DNA of 64,000 nucleotides from Curvularia sp. ZM96 (lineage: Eukaryota > Ascomycota > Dothideomycetes > Pleosporales > Pleosporaceae): assembly GCA_022457065.1 (NCBI GenBank), contig JAJGBQ010000003.1:4154001-4218000 (forward strand). Direction: 5' to 3'. Below the pieces are notes generated by a model. It was not told the origin of the DNA. It worked only from the letters and a program-made list of their open reading frames with translations, and ran no database searches. This document shows, piece after piece, positions 33,305 to 46,100 of this stretch (position 1 is its first letter; every line of letters starts with the position of its first letter). The translations under genes and the position numbers were made by a program.

Positions 33305-36019
33305 TTTCAGATGCTGAGTCTAGAGCGAGTTACAGCTCATGAGGAGGTGTGGCGCGACATCGAGACTCAGGTGTAAATGGCGAGGCTCTCATCGCTGCCC
33401 ACCCCCACTGGTCTACCCCGCAGACACTAACAAGACTTGGGAACAGCTCACTTCGCGAGTTCTGATTCTTCATGAAGCCACGGCGCTTTATGCACGCCAC
33501 GCTCATTATTTTATTGAGAAGTGCTTCCCGTCTCCGTGAGGGTGTGCTACACTCTGCGCATGTGACCCCAATATCCCTGATGGATTTGATAAACTCTTTA
33601 GCACCATGTGGGCAGACTATCGCTCCACGCATGTATGTATACTCCACAACGCTTAATGATAGCCTGGCGTGCATCGTACCTACCTAATGCATCAGTCGTC
33701 CTCTTTGCACCTATCTAAGCCCCACAGTCAGCGCTTGGAGGGTGGTCACGACAAAAGTGGTGGCGTAGAGAGACCAGATACTTCGAAGTCTGGATGTGAT
33801 AGTGGAGGCTATTCGTTCCAAAACAGTTAGCAATTGACTTTGAGGGTTGGTGTTTGCACACGCAGTGGTGCATTGAGCGAATTGCCGTGATCTTCAGCTG
33901 GTTATTTCCTCATCAGGCCACCAGTGGCGTTGCCGCGGATGGATCTCGCTTCGATGTGATGGCCTTGCTCTTTCAAGACACATCCCTGGACTGAACGGCC
34001 TACTGCATCTGGTAAAACATGACGGCGCTAGAGCATTGCGATTCACGGAATCACCGATTGCCCGCTGCTTGAGAACATTGCACTCGTCTACCAGCGCGGT
34101 TGGCCGCGCCTTACACTGTTCACGTCTATGCCAAATACTCTTGTCGGATGAGGTGTTTCCGCGAGGCTGAATCTTCAAGCGTCGGCAAAGGAAAAACATT
34201 TGCATCCGACCCATGAAATATTTCGATGCTTGGCAGGGTTTCTAGTGGCTTGCGGGATGTGCGCCTAGTTGCTCGGATCCATACATTCGCTTCTCTTGGC
34301 AGACGACACAAGACACCGATCTGCTGGCGTCCGAATCGACGCGCTTGCGCAAAGACATTTCAGAAAAAGGGGCCGTCAGCAACTCATGCCATTGGTCAAG
34401 AGGAACCAAGCTCGCTTCTTTTGAAATGATGCTGGCGTATCTTGGGAGTTTGGTCCGCTTACGGCGACTTTAATCGAGGCCGCAGCTAAAATTTGCGAGA
34501 AAGTTAGGTATGGCGGGGTTTGGGTCCCAGTGTTGTGCAAAAACGGCGCAAGGGGAGTATGACTCGGGCGACATGGTACATAGTCGCTGAATCAGCTTCC
34601 TACCGCTCTACCGGTGAAGATGGAGCAGTAGGAAACGCAAGAAGAAGTAAAGCTGAAAAGATAGCGGCCCACCCGCTTGGGCATGAGCGAGTCTTGCTAG
34701 GAAGCTCCCTAATTTGGACTTTGTGTAGTCTAACAATGGGTAGAGATAGCGAATGGCAAGGGTCATGACTTGGGTGCATACTATACTCCTGTTACTAGCT
34801 TGGCTGACTGAGTAGTGAAGTGGCAGCGACGTTGGCAGGGCTGAGCGAAGTACCCAGCTGGCTGAGTCTCGGGTCACATGCCGCTTGCTGTCCAGCCAGA
34901 AGCCAACTACCACGAGCCGGCCTGTCTTGGCCATCTCGACTAGAAGCTGTGTACTCGCGCGCTAGCAAAGCCACATCTGGTTGTCCGTTTTTTCAGGCCC
35001 AGCGACAGCGCCTCTCAGCAGAGAGCGCTCCATACTCGGCCGGACCAAGCAGCCACAGACCGCTCACACCAGTGCCAGGGTCTCTGGGTGAGATTGCCAG
35101 GGGGAAACATGTGCTCCTTTCCTTCGCCCAATGCGGAGCCGTTCACGTATCTGTCGACCCGCTGCATGCCCAAGGGCAAATATATCGATCATGACGGATT
35201 TGGTGTTGCAACCAACGCTGCGGGCAGTCGGACAGGCTAGCCCAAGTGCAGCGGCCTCGCAGTGCTATACTTAGCCCTGTACCCACGTCTGCGGGTCCGT
35301 CCCTTCCGCGAACTCTAGACACACGATCTCAACTTTGTCTCTGCCATCGGCGGCATACCATGTGTAGTATGCACTACCATGGTGCAACCTGGACCCTGAG
35401 ATCGCCCCGTGGGGCCTTAACGGCCACTCCCTGACCGCCAGGCTTCCGGGAAATTTTAGCAAAAAGCCCCCCCAGCACCGTGGAGTGTCCAGCCAGCACA
35501 AGGCCAACACCTCACAGACGGTCAAATTAATCCCTGGCTTAGCCCCTTGGTTGATTGGCTGTGATAAGACGCGATACGCATTTGGCATACCAAGCGCGGG
35601 ACGAATGCCCTAAGCGAGTAGCGACAAGATAGCGACATCCGGTCTCTTCCTATTTCGCTTGTCAGCCGTAATACGGGACCTCGACTATTGAATCAGTGCA
35701 GTTTTTCTAGCTGGTTCCTGCTCGCCCTTGACGCCACTGTCACGCACCTCTCCCGTCCCACCCCGGCCAAACTACCGAAGCTACTTGGGTGACTGAGTTT
35801 TTTGCGTCTCGTCAGCAAGGGACCGGATCAGGCGTGCTATGGGCCATGCTTTTGGAATCAGCCAGTGTCCACCATCATGGTCAGCATATATAGATACCAG
35901 CCTCGATGCCACCGAGGACGTCCAGGATTCATCGACCAGGTACTTCTTTCTGCCCGTCGAGACTTTTGGCAGCCTCGTCTTATTCTGCCACTCGTTTGAT
36001 AAACCTCCTTACGCCGCAC
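33305..36019. other. 2.7-kb gene-poor stretch
   Basis: Only short open frames occur and none resembles a protein family. There is no obvious terminal repeat or transposase remnant. The last part holds the glyoxal oxidase promoter, with a TATATAGATA at about 35886-35895. Confidence 0.45.
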
Positions 36020-38852
36020 ATGGTTCGCCATAGTGCTCCCCGGCTGTCAGCCGGTCGATTGCTTGTAGCATTGTCATTGGCATGTTCAGTAAGCGCACAA
36101 GGATGGAAACTTGAAGGTTGCTATACCGACTCGGTCCAAGCAAGATCGCTGTCGGTTGGAATGGGTGTAGCTGGTGGCATGACCAACGCGAAGTGCAAAG
36201 ACGCATGCCGAGCAGCAGGCTTTGTGCTTGCTGGCACTGAGTATGCTGGAGAATGCTTTTGCGACAACCAAATTCGAAATGCTGGCAAGCCAGCACCAGA
36301 CGGCAATACCGGATGCAATATGGCTTGCAATGGCAATCAGACAGAGATGTGCGGTGGTCCTGACCGTTTGACTTTTTGGAAGTTCTACACGGGTACAGAG
36401 ACATCGTCTTCATCCACTGCTGTTTCCAGTGCACCTGCTTCCAGTGCAGCTGTTTCCAGCGCGGCTGCTTCCAGCGCGGTTGCTGCGTCCACCACCTCCT
36501 CCAGCACGTCCAGTGCTGCACCCACCGCTACTGGTCTTCCTCCAGGTTTTGCCTACAAAGGCTGCTACGTAGATGGTCCCGGATATCGCATTCTCAACAA
36601 CCAACAGCCCGATGACCCAGCCATGACTGTCGAATCGTGTACCAAGAAGTGTGCTCAGGCTGGTTATACCATTGCTGCTATGGAATATAGCTTCCAATGT
36701 TTCTGTGACAATATTGTAAGTATACCAAGAATTTTCCCATGTGATCATTCACTAACTTGAACAGATCAGGATGGGAGGCAAGCTCGCTCAGTCTGAGTCC
36801 GAGTGCAACACCAAGTGTGCGGGAAATCAAGCCCAGACATGTGGAGGTGGCAACAGGATGAGCATCTATTCCAGCCAAGATCCCGTCAAGGTCCTTCAAC
36901 CACCAAAGCCTGTGCAGACTGTGGGCGGCTGGACATACCAGGGCTGCTTGACTGACGTCGGCGGCCAAGTTTTCCCGTGGAAGTTGGTTAACCAGACTGG
37001 TAACACCCCGCAGTGGTGTCTGAGCCGGTGCCAGGAATTCGGCTTCATGACGGCAGGTATGGAATATGGCGAGGAATGCTTCTGTGGTGACCTGGATGGC
37101 ATCGAGAAGGTCGGTGCAAAGCCTGCCCCCGAGTCTGAGTGTAACATGCCATGCTCTGGTGATCCCGAGGCAATCTGCGGCCAAGGCAACCGCCTCAGTT
37201 GGTACAAGTGGACAGCCGACCCACTGTACGTGTGGGAGTACCCCAAAGGAAATGCAGCTGGGCGTTACGAGTTCCTGGTCGGTGGACCCATTATCCCCTT
37301 GATATCGCAGCCTTCGGTCGTTGGCAAAGTCACTCTCCTCGAGAAGTTCGGAACCGGAGAGCCCAACACGACTGGTGCTTACGAGCTCGATCCTTCCATT
37401 GGAGGCGACATCTTCCACGCTTTCCGCGAGATGACTGGCATCAAGACTGATATCTTCTGCGCTGCTGGCTTGACTCTGCCGGATCGTGCTGGCCGTCAGA
37501 TCAACATTGGTGGATGGTCCACCGACTCCTTGTTCGGCGTGCGCATCTACTGGCCAAACGGCAAGCTTGGTGTCAACGGTACAAACCAATGGCAGGAGGA
37601 TGTGAACAGCGTGGCACTGCAACAGGGTCGCTGGTATCCTACCGGCATGGTGATGGCTAACGGCTCCATGCTCATTGTTGGTGGCCAGGATGGCTCCAAC
37701 GGTCCACCGGTTCCTAACATGGAGATTTTGCCCAGGGCCGGACCAGTCAAGTATGCGCAGTACTTGCGAGACACAGACCCATACAACCTGTACCCCTTCC
37801 TCGTGGTATTGCCGTCCGGTGGCATCTTCATCCAGTACTACAACGAAGCACGTATCCTAGATGAGGTCACTCTGGACACAAAGAAGATTTTGCCAAAGGT
37901 CCCAGCTGCCGTTACTGACCCTACTGGAGGCCGCACATACCCATACGAAGGTACTCAGGTCCTTCTTCCCCAGTACTACCCTTACACCGATCCTCTTGAG
38001 GTTCTCATCTGCGGTGGCGCAGCCAAGAACCCACGTTACGGACTGGACAACTGCGCCAGCATGGCACCAGATGTTGCCAACCCTCAGTGGACGCTTGAGC
38101 GCATGCCTTCCAGGCGTGTCATGTCATGCATGGCCACGCTTCCCGATGGAACATTCTTGATTCTTAACGGTGCTGAGATTGGTGAGGCAGGCTTCGGTCT
38201 CGCCGAGAACCCCAATTTGAACGCTGTTTTGTATGACTCCAGGAAGCCCAAGCACAAGCGCATGAGTGTCATGGCGAACACGACCATTCCTCGCTTGTAT
38301 CACTCTGAGGCTGTTGTCATGGACGACGGAAGAGTACTCGTTTCTGGCTCTGACCCACAGGACAACAAGCACGACCAAGAGCATCGATTGGAGGTCTTCC
38401 TTCCGCCGTATCTTCTCTCTGGAATCGCACAACCGACCTTCAATCTTCCTCAGAATGACTGGATCTGGGAAAGCGACTATTCTTTTACCGTCACCTCCAC
38501 TCCCGGTGGAGCCATCAAGGTGTCGCTGTTGGGTGCTGAGTCTAGTACACACGGTAGCTCCATGGGTGCTCGCATTCTCTTCCCTCAAGTAACATGCTCC
38601 GGCACGAGCTGCACGGTCAAGGCACCAAAGGGTCCATATGTTGCGCCAGTAGGCTGGTACCGCATGTTCGTGCTCGCCGGCGACACTCCTTCGCACGCCA
38701 AATGGGTACGCATTGGTGGCGACCCAGCTGGACTTGGAAACTGGCCTAATGCAGCAGCTTTCAAGCCGCTGCCTGGCCTGGGTCCCGTGAATGCGGGCAC
38801 TTCCAAAAAGGCCCGATCGGACGCGACCGTGGCTCGTGACTTCCGTGGTTGA
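36020..38852 (+). CDS. WSC-domain glyoxal oxidase (copper radical oxidase)
   Basis: Two exons, 36020-36715 and 36765-38852, with a 49-bp phase-0 intron; 927 aa. The start at 36020 begins a signal peptide (MVRHSAPRLSAGRLLVALSL...). Three Cys-rich WSC carbohydrate-binding domains follow, each opening with a GCY/GCL motif (LEGCYTDS, YKGCYVDG, YQGCLTDV). The first and second are separated by a Ser/Ala-rich mucin-like linker. From about residue 400 comes a glyoxal oxidase propeller (Cys464 in TDIFCAAG, the expected half of the Tyr-Cys cofactor; RWYPTG; RLYHSEAVVMDDGRVLVSGSD), then a C-terminal DUF1929-type domain ending around GWYRMFVLAG. This family oxidises small aldehydes to acids and makes H2O2. 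It probably acts at or near the cell wall, bound through WSC domains. There is no visible GPI signal. Confidence 0.93.
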
Positions 38853-40079
38853 AATAACGCCCGATAGCATCTGCCCCTTAATGATTTCTGTGGGATGCTT
38901 ACTTTTTTTGTAATGAGATGGAAACTTGCTGTTTCAGGGTGACAAATGTTACCTAGAACATCTTCATTTCACCTCTTCATATTCATTGTCTCTACTAGGG
39001 AAGCTTCCGTAGATCGACTGCACAAAGTCGTATTCATAGTGTTAATCATATTTCCTGTAAAGAACACATGTTCGAGTGCGATGATGTGCATGTTTGTACA
39101 CCGGGATGAAGCGAATTGCTCTTGTTAGTGACGGTGGCCTTGTCCACTTTGTATTAGGTATGAGTGCAGCCACTCCGGCGAGCTCGAACGTCATGATCAA
39201 TATGGGGTGGTGTTTCGTGTCTGTACAGTCGCCAGACAGTTGCTAAAGGAGATGAGCAAGCGACACATGGCACGACTGCCATCAGAGAGCAAGTGTCACG
39301 TGACGGGTCTACGGCCAAAATAACCGGGAGGATCTCATTGATCCACTTCAACACCATCCCAACAGCCAAGCCCGTCCACATACGCGCTCCAGCAACGGCG
39401 AGGGCCCGCGCCGCCTTGGCGCAGGGTCACGGCAATTTGCGCTCTTCCAACTACCACTGCGATGACAGCCACTTACACGGCCTTCACCAATGGGAAAATC
39501 TTGCACAGCAACCTCGTATACTGATTTTCGCCGATTCGCTCCTCTCAACCACCACGGGCGTCGTCAGCAAATCACAGCTCTGAACAAACGCGGCCTTGAC
39601 GCCCGTAATCCCGTCTCCCGTCTTGCGTACACCACAAACTACTCCAGAATGCGTGCCTCGGCGTTTAGCAAGATCCTATCCTAGCAGCATCTAGTCATAT
39701 GTCCGGTACATGTAGAAAAACGCAGTGCAGTCTGCTCGGCCCTCACTGGTTATTCTGTGGACGCGTATCACATGTAGCAACTTGCGTGATCATCTTGATA
39801 CGCTACTTGGCGTCTCCACCAACCCGAGGGCATCTGCCGTGACTAAAATGATCATTCCTTATGTGAATATGGACATGGCAAACTCCGTTGAGCCACACGC
39901 AACATCGACATGATTGGGTGGGACGCCTGAAGAATGACGCCGCAACCAATATCGTACCCATCATGCTGGTTCGCTCTACCGGAAAGTTAGATTTTCGCGA
40001 ATTGTTCACTCATCCTGCAAGGAAGTTCAAAGGCTACATTTAGCCACCCATGCCTTGCTTCTTCTTGCCCATAGCAACA
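38853..40079. other. Intergenic, no supported gene
   Basis: 1.2 kb without a supported gene. A short plus-strand stretch from 39462 (MTATYTAFTNGKIL...) resembles the beginning of a fungal amidohydrolase but stops after 20 codons. Promoter of the methyltransferase gene lies at the right end. Confidence 0.4.
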
Positions 40080-41517
40080 ATGTCGTCGTCAAACGAAGTG
40101 CAGGAAGCGAATGCAGATGCTCATGGTAGCCCCATCCCTGAAGAGGGTAATAGCTCCGATCCATCGCTCGAAATTGATGTGCGTCCGCCCGACATGTTGG
40201 TCTTATGATAAGCTCGTCTAACACATAGCCGTGGCAGAGCGACGAGCGCGACTCTGCCTTTGGAGATAGTCAGACTTCCTACACAATGTCTGCGACATCC
40301 TCTGTGTTCAACTTCCGCTACGAAAACGGTAGGCGGTACCATGCTTACGCCGAGGGGAAGTATCCCGTGCCTAACGATGAGGTTCGCTCACGCCCTTGTC
40401 GCCTCTCCGGAGGAGCCGCTGACAACAATTCTTATAGACCGAGGCAGATAGGCTTGATCTTCAACACCACGCCTTTCGTCTCACACTCGATGGCAAGCTG
40501 TACCGAGCACCGATCCCTGACAATGTACAAAACGTCCTCGACGTAGGATGCGGAACAGGCATATGGTCCATCGAGTTTGCGGACGAGCATCCATCCGCTC
40601 GTGTCCTCGGCACTGACCTAAGTCCGATTCAGCCAGCCCAGGTGCCACCGAACTGTGAATTCTTGATTGATGATTGCGAACAAGATTGGATCTTCCACGA
40701 TCAATTTGATTACATTCACACACGCGCTATGGTGGCAGCCATTAAGAATTGGGACCGTTTCTTCGAACAGGCTTATACGAACCTCAAACCTGGCGGTTAC
40801 TTGGAGTGCCAAGATCTCGCTTTCCCCATAAGATGCATGGATCCAGATGTGAACGCCAAAAACTCGCCGCTCATGCGTTGGTCGGACTTGTTCCTGGAGG
40901 CAGCAAAGCAAATTGGCCTTGACGGTACCGGTCCGCGGCACTTCGCGCCACAGCTGCGCAATGCGGGCTTCGCTGATATTAATATCAAAATGTACAAGTG
41001 GCCGGTAGGCAAGTGGGCAAAAGGTGCGAGATTCAAGTTGCTCGGTCGTTTTGTATATGAAGACCTCATGGATTGGCTGCCAAGCAGCTCACTTGGTCTG
41101 TTTACGCGAATACTCAAGTGGACTAGAGAAGAGGTGGAGGTCTTCTTGTCTGAATGCAGGGCCGAAGCTAGGAGAAAGGACCGACATTATTATGCTGATG
41201 TGTAAGTCAATATTGAAGCGGTATGTGATTTTGCTAACTCTTGCAGTTTCTTCTGGCATGCGCGCAAACCTGAGGATGCAACCCACTCCACTCATGCACA
41301 CGATGTAGTTCACGAAGAAGAGCCTATCGACCGTGATGAAGTAGACAATGGAACTCACACACAAGAGCCTTTAAGTGTGGATCCAAACGCTTCAGTGAAT
41401 CAGTCAGATGAGCTAGCTGAAGGGAAAAGCGGCGAGGGCTCTGCTACACTCATTACTTCAGGTTCATCAGCTTCTGAACCCCAGAACCCAGCGCCAAAAA
41501 CCGAAAACAACGCATGA
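40080..41517 (+). CDS. LaeA-like SAM-dependent methyltransferase
   Basis: Four exons: 40080-40178, 40229-40381, 40438-41201 and 41247-41517; introns 50, 56 and 45 bp, several with CTAAC branch sites; 428 aa. The SAM-binding motif I is VLDVGCGTGIWS (118-128 region). It is followed by FADEHPSARVLGTDLSPIQP and the signature VPPNCEFLIDDCEQDW, which is characteristic of the LaeA-like/TAM methyltransferase family of filamentous fungi. LKPGGYLECQDL is the late motif. The N-terminal 60 residues and the C-terminal 85 residues are polar and low-complexity. Family members range from global regulators of secondary metabolism to ordinary methyltransferases; this one is probably a paralogue rather than LaeA itself, since LaeA-like genes are numerous. 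It is convergent with the next gene. Confidence 0.92.
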
Positions 41518-41576
41518 TGAAATCGTGATGCGAGAGCACATGTTTTCATTTAATACATCGCTTCATTCTCTAAACA

Positions 41577-41591
41577 ATATATATATATATA
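41577..41591. repeat. (AT)n microsatellite
   Basis: About seven AT dinucleotides in the 3' region between two convergent genes. Confidence 0.8.
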
Positions 41592-41690
41592 GACAACAAA
41601 CAAAGAAAGTCGTATACAAAATTCCATCATGACATCTGAACCCGCAGACCTCATTCCTCTCTGAATCCCAGATCCCTCCCGCCAACATCC

Positions 41691-42566
41691 CTATCCCCTC
41701 CTCCATCCCACTTCCACCACCATCGTCCCTGTTCCGGTCCCCCTCTTTCTCCCCAAAAACCTCTCCACATACGGCTCCTCGGGCCCTCGAGCCCTCCACT
41801 CCCCATCCTTCCAGCACATCCTCTCCATCCACCCCGTCGGCTTGCCCCCATATTCTCCAAACGGAGCTAAATGAGGAAACAACCGGGCCCAAGCCGCTTT
41901 TGGGCCTTCGGTGTCGTCGGGGAGTAAAGAGCAAGGAAAGGGAATGGGGTCCCAGCGTTCTTTCTTCTCGTTTTCGATGCGGAGGAAGGGGAAGGGAGGG
42001 GGAGAAGAGGAGGGGGTAGGGGTAAGGCGCCGGGCGCGGAGGTTGTGGTTGGTTGTTTTTGATGCTGTTGTTGCTGTTGCTGTTGTGTTGGTGGTGGGCC
42101 GACGGCGAAGAGGACGGAGAGAAGGGATATTGCGACCTTCATCTCCGTCGTGGCGTCGGCGACAACGCCTGTGTGTTTGAGAGTGAGGCGTGGGAGGTCG
42201 ACGCGCTAGTGGTGCGCGGCTTGCGCTCGCCTCTGGTTCTGCTGGCTGAGCGGGTTGGGCAGTTGGAGCAGAATTGACGCTTAGGATTATATTGCTGGTG
42301 AAGTTGATCTTGAGGATGATCTTGCGATTCTCCTGGTGCGTCTCTGCAGCTTCCTCTTTCTCTTCTTCCTCTGTGGCCTCCTCATCTTCACTGGTGTCGT
42401 CTACCCATTTCCGCTTGGGTGATTTATTGTCTGTTTTAGAGGGCGCCTTAGAGGTGCTTCCTCTTGATGACGCTTCGTGGCTCGCGAATGCAGTCGCATA
42501 CGCCCTCATTCTTTTATTGAAGATTTCGTTCATAGCTGCAATAGAGGGAATTGTGGTGGAAGACAT
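41691..42566 (-). CDS. Hypothetical protein, low complexity
   Basis: Single open frame of 291 aa from the ATG at 42566; an upstream in-frame ATG at 42848 would add hydrophobic, non-conserved sequence that looks like leader. I do not recognise it. The N-terminal part is basic and Ser-rich, followed by an acidic run (about residues 55-75), a basic/Arg-rich and Thr-rich middle, and a more ordered C-terminus with Trp, Pro and Gly (KAAWARLFPHLAPFGEYGG, GWMERMCWKDGEW). That last part looks conserved. The acidic-basic pattern would suit a nuclear protein, but this is a guess. Convergent with the methyltransferase. Confidence 0.6.
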   Translation of the reverse strand: MSSTTIPSIAAMNEIFNKRMRAYATAFASHEASSRGSTSKAPSKTDNKSPKRKWVDDTSEDEEATEEEEKEEAAETHQENRKIILKINFTSNIILSVNSAPTAQPAQPAEPEASASRAPLARRPPTPHSQTHRRCRRRHDGDEGRNIPSLRPLRRRPTTNTTATATTASKTTNHNLRARRLTPTPSSSPPPFPFLRIENEKKERWDPIPFPCSLLPDDTEGPKAAWARLFPHLAPFGEYGGKPTGWMERMCWKDGEWRARGPEEPYVERFLGRKRGTGTGTMVVEVGWRRG

Positions 42567-43167
42567 ATTTGGTGCTGTCTGTTTTCCAGGTATGGCTATT
42601 GGTGTATGTGAAAGCCGTTTGTGGTGAAGTTTGATCAGATACCAAGTGAAAGGTAGAAGCGGAAATCGTATGTTAGCTTGGTTTCTCTTATTTCCCAATA
42701 TATTTATACAAATCCAGGTGTAAGAGTAAATAAAGTAAAATGCACATAATACCAAGGTCGAACCATGGTTCAGTATCCTATGTAAAAATAGGCTTGTAGC
42801 TTTGAGGCCTACACAGCCTGTCAACCATGGGTAACTGCTCAGCCCCACAAAAACCAGAAGACTTTAAGAATTTTCAAAACACGATGAATATGGTGAGTTT
42901 ACGCTGGAGCTAATTAAGCATGGTTTGCAAATCTCAGCAAATGCCCAAAAGGACTTGCTTGCAACTAAATCTATCGAGGTGAGGCCTCAAACTTGATTGG
43001 ACTGATTGATCGCGAACTCTCTTAGCCTCCCTGAGACAACTACCACAGGTCAAGACATGCGATGATCAATATCGAATTAACCATACTATGTGAATGATAT
43101 TTACACTATGTAAGATTTCCTCAAAGACAATACTACAGGTTACTAGCTGTCATACTCCGCGGTAATA
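42567..43167. other. Intergenic, no gene seen
   Basis: 601 bases between two minus-strand genes. It holds the promoter of the 291-aa gene and the 3' end of the 1141-aa gene. No repeat or RNA is apparent. Confidence 0.45.
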
Positions 43168-46100
43168 TCATAGAGGGCCCAGATCCTCCACTGTTTGAAT
43201 GACTCCCGCTCGACCAAGGGCCAAAATCTTCTCATGCTCATTGGCCTCCTGCTCCTGAAATTGCGAAATCAAGTCGATGGTGCTGCGCCTCACACTGCCC
43301 AAACTCTTTACTTCTGCTTCGCAATTATCACCACCGCTTGAAAAGCACTTGTCCGCTTGGCTGGTATAACTCACTTCACTAGTATTGCGAGAGTGACCTT
43401 TGTGATGGCCAAGCATCATGGAAGAGGGTATAGATGCCTGCTTGTTGTTGAAAGACACGCCAGTGAGAGAGTTGAACTCTTCAGCAGAGATGTTTCCATC
43501 GGTGCTCAATCGAGGGTAGGTGTCAACGCAATCCTTGTAGTAACCCGACCAGATATGAGCACCATCAGGTGTATGCTTAGGCCCAGCGGCACCATCATGG
43601 AGCGAAAAATCGGTAAGATTAGGAGCAGATGAGTTCCGGCGTGGACGGGGTGTTGCCATGGAGTCTCCAGCAACCAACCTGCTTTTGCCCTTGCCGACGT
43701 TTGTGGAAGCGTGGGCTTGTGTAGCAGGCTCGTCGCAATTGTTTGATGTGTCAACGCTTTCGTTTCCAGTGAAGTCGCCTGACCAAACCTCGGGCAATAG
43801 CTCAAGTTCAGGATGTTCAAGGATGCCACCAGATGCAACCGAGCTGCGATGTCCGCGCCCATGCCTCCTGAATTCCGTGCTCTGACTCTTGAACATCTTG
43901 CCATAGTTCTTCATAAGTGCTCTACCAAGAGTCATAGAGCTGCTCCTCACGATGCGTCCGCGACCGACCCTTTTCTTCTTCTTTTTTTCACCAGGTAGCA
44001 GTGGTGTAGAGGGCCTCCGCTGTGTTGGACCAATCATGTCCTCTTCGTCCTTTGAAGATGCGAAATCGATCGCTGCTTCGAGTGCGAAGTCGCGGGGCTG
44101 GACACTGTCTGCTTTACCTGCAGATCCTACACGGTCATAACGCGTATGAGAAGGGTAGCTGCCCCATACCCCGACAACCTCCTTGCCGTCTCCTTGTCTC
44201 TCATAGGCACTGGTAAGGTCCTGCCCAGGCTCAGACTCATCGCTCATTGTTAGAGCCCTCCGACGGAACATTACAATCGGCGGCTCTTCGCCTCGCTCAT
44301 CATTGGGCGCATGGCTTGCTGCTGTAGACACACGTCTGTCTGGCCCCTCAAGTCTGATTGAAAGATCTGGTTCATCAACGCTGACTCGCTTGGTGGAAAC
44401 GCTTCCGCTACGTTCCCTAAAAGGGCTGGCATGCACAGCGAGTTCCTTGTTCTTGGGCAAAAAGAGGGATGCTTTCTCCGCTTGATGAGCCTGTAATGCA
44501 CGATCCCATACCTGATTCGCACCCTTGTTCTTTCCAAGCGCGAGCTGTTCCGTACGCATGCTGATCATAGATTGAGACTGTCGACGTTGTCGATCTGCAG
44601 GGACGTCCAATACATCAGAAGAGCCGTCTACACTGGCAATGGGGGCTTCAGATCTCAAACTTGTATCGCTTCGGCTTCGCAAGGCAAGCCGCTTTGGATT
44701 CAAAAACTTGACAATGGAGGATGACTGGGTCAGTTTCTTTCTAGGAGCAGGTGGACTGAATTCCTCCCGAAATTTGGAAACCTTGGTACCCACGACGCTG
44801 TTCTTATGTGTCAAAGGTGCCTTTGGCAGTGCCTGCGGCATAATCCTCCCTGAATGACTTCCTGATATCACGAGAGTCACAGGATCGTGCTGTTGTCTTG
44901 GTATTTCCATATCACCATTGTTAGTTGGAAAGGTTGCTGACCGTATAAGCTTCTGCGTGTCGGAAGACGAGGTCCTGGAGTACTGGTTTTCGGTACCGGT
45001 ATATAGTAGAGCTCCCATAGACCCACGGAGGCTGCCATGCAAACTATGTGGCCTATTTGAATAGACAGAAGACGCAGAATCAGGCGAGATGATTGAATCA
45101 CGAGGCAATACCTTTCCCCATCCAGCTGGGATCTTGCAACTCGAAATTCCAGAGCTCGACGTTTGCCGGTCGTAACGGGAGCGCTGCTGATTATCTCTTG
45201 ATGTATGGCTTGGATCTGTAGTCCTACGCTCACAAAATGCGTGAGGTGGGTCAGGTATCTCTGGAGCGGTCGCAAGCTTGTCCCAAGAAAGCAATGATCC
45301 CGAGCGTAGATGGTGCGATATACGCATACTGTGGAGGTGAACTGAACGGCTTGAATCATCATCATTTCCCTCATATTGTGAACTCTCCAGATGCACAACC
45401 GTCCCAGAAGGCGAAATTTCATCGGGCATGCCTCGCATAGACGTAGATGGCCGAGAGTTGGTGCTCAAGGTAGGCTGCTGAACGCGGATTTCTACGGAGC
45501 AGATTACCGAAGCTGTGGCTCTATCGGATGAGGATCTAGGAGCCGTGGAGACATTGCTGTTTTCATAGTTTTGATGAGCTTCATCGCATTGTGTGTAATT
45601 GTCGCCACTCAGGTCAGTCTGAGACGTTTGAGTATTTAGGTGTCGTGTAGGAACAGGAAAGCGTGATAATTTAAGACTTTCATCCAAAGCCTCTGACCAG
45701 GTTTCGCTGGGTACGCCGCTGTCACCAAAATTTGGTATTTGTAGTGGGGAGAGCGCCAAAGGCTTCGGCAGGCCCATGGACTCTGTCGAATGCGAGCGTC
45801 TCAACTTGCGTCCTCTACGAACAGAGGTGTTTGATCGTAGGTTGGGAGTGCTGGCGACCTGATTGAACTTATTCGAAAGCGAGACTACCGGCGTCTTATG
45901 GATATCGTATGGATGAATTTCACGTTCGGGATCGGCGCTGGTGCGGCCCTGAGATGACTCTAGTGTGCTTTTACTGGAATCGTAAGTATCGACAAAAGGA
46001 ACAGTGAAGCAAGTAACATTACCTGCCAGGTGTTGTAACCCAGTCGACACTGTGTATGCTCGGTCTCTTGCCAGGTGACTTCCTACTGATATTTCTGGCG

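Noticed and set aside
39462..39590. Possible amidohydrolase N-terminus (TNGKIL...FADSLL)
   Set aside because: Stops after 20 codons, needs a frameshift to continue, and nothing downstream matches.
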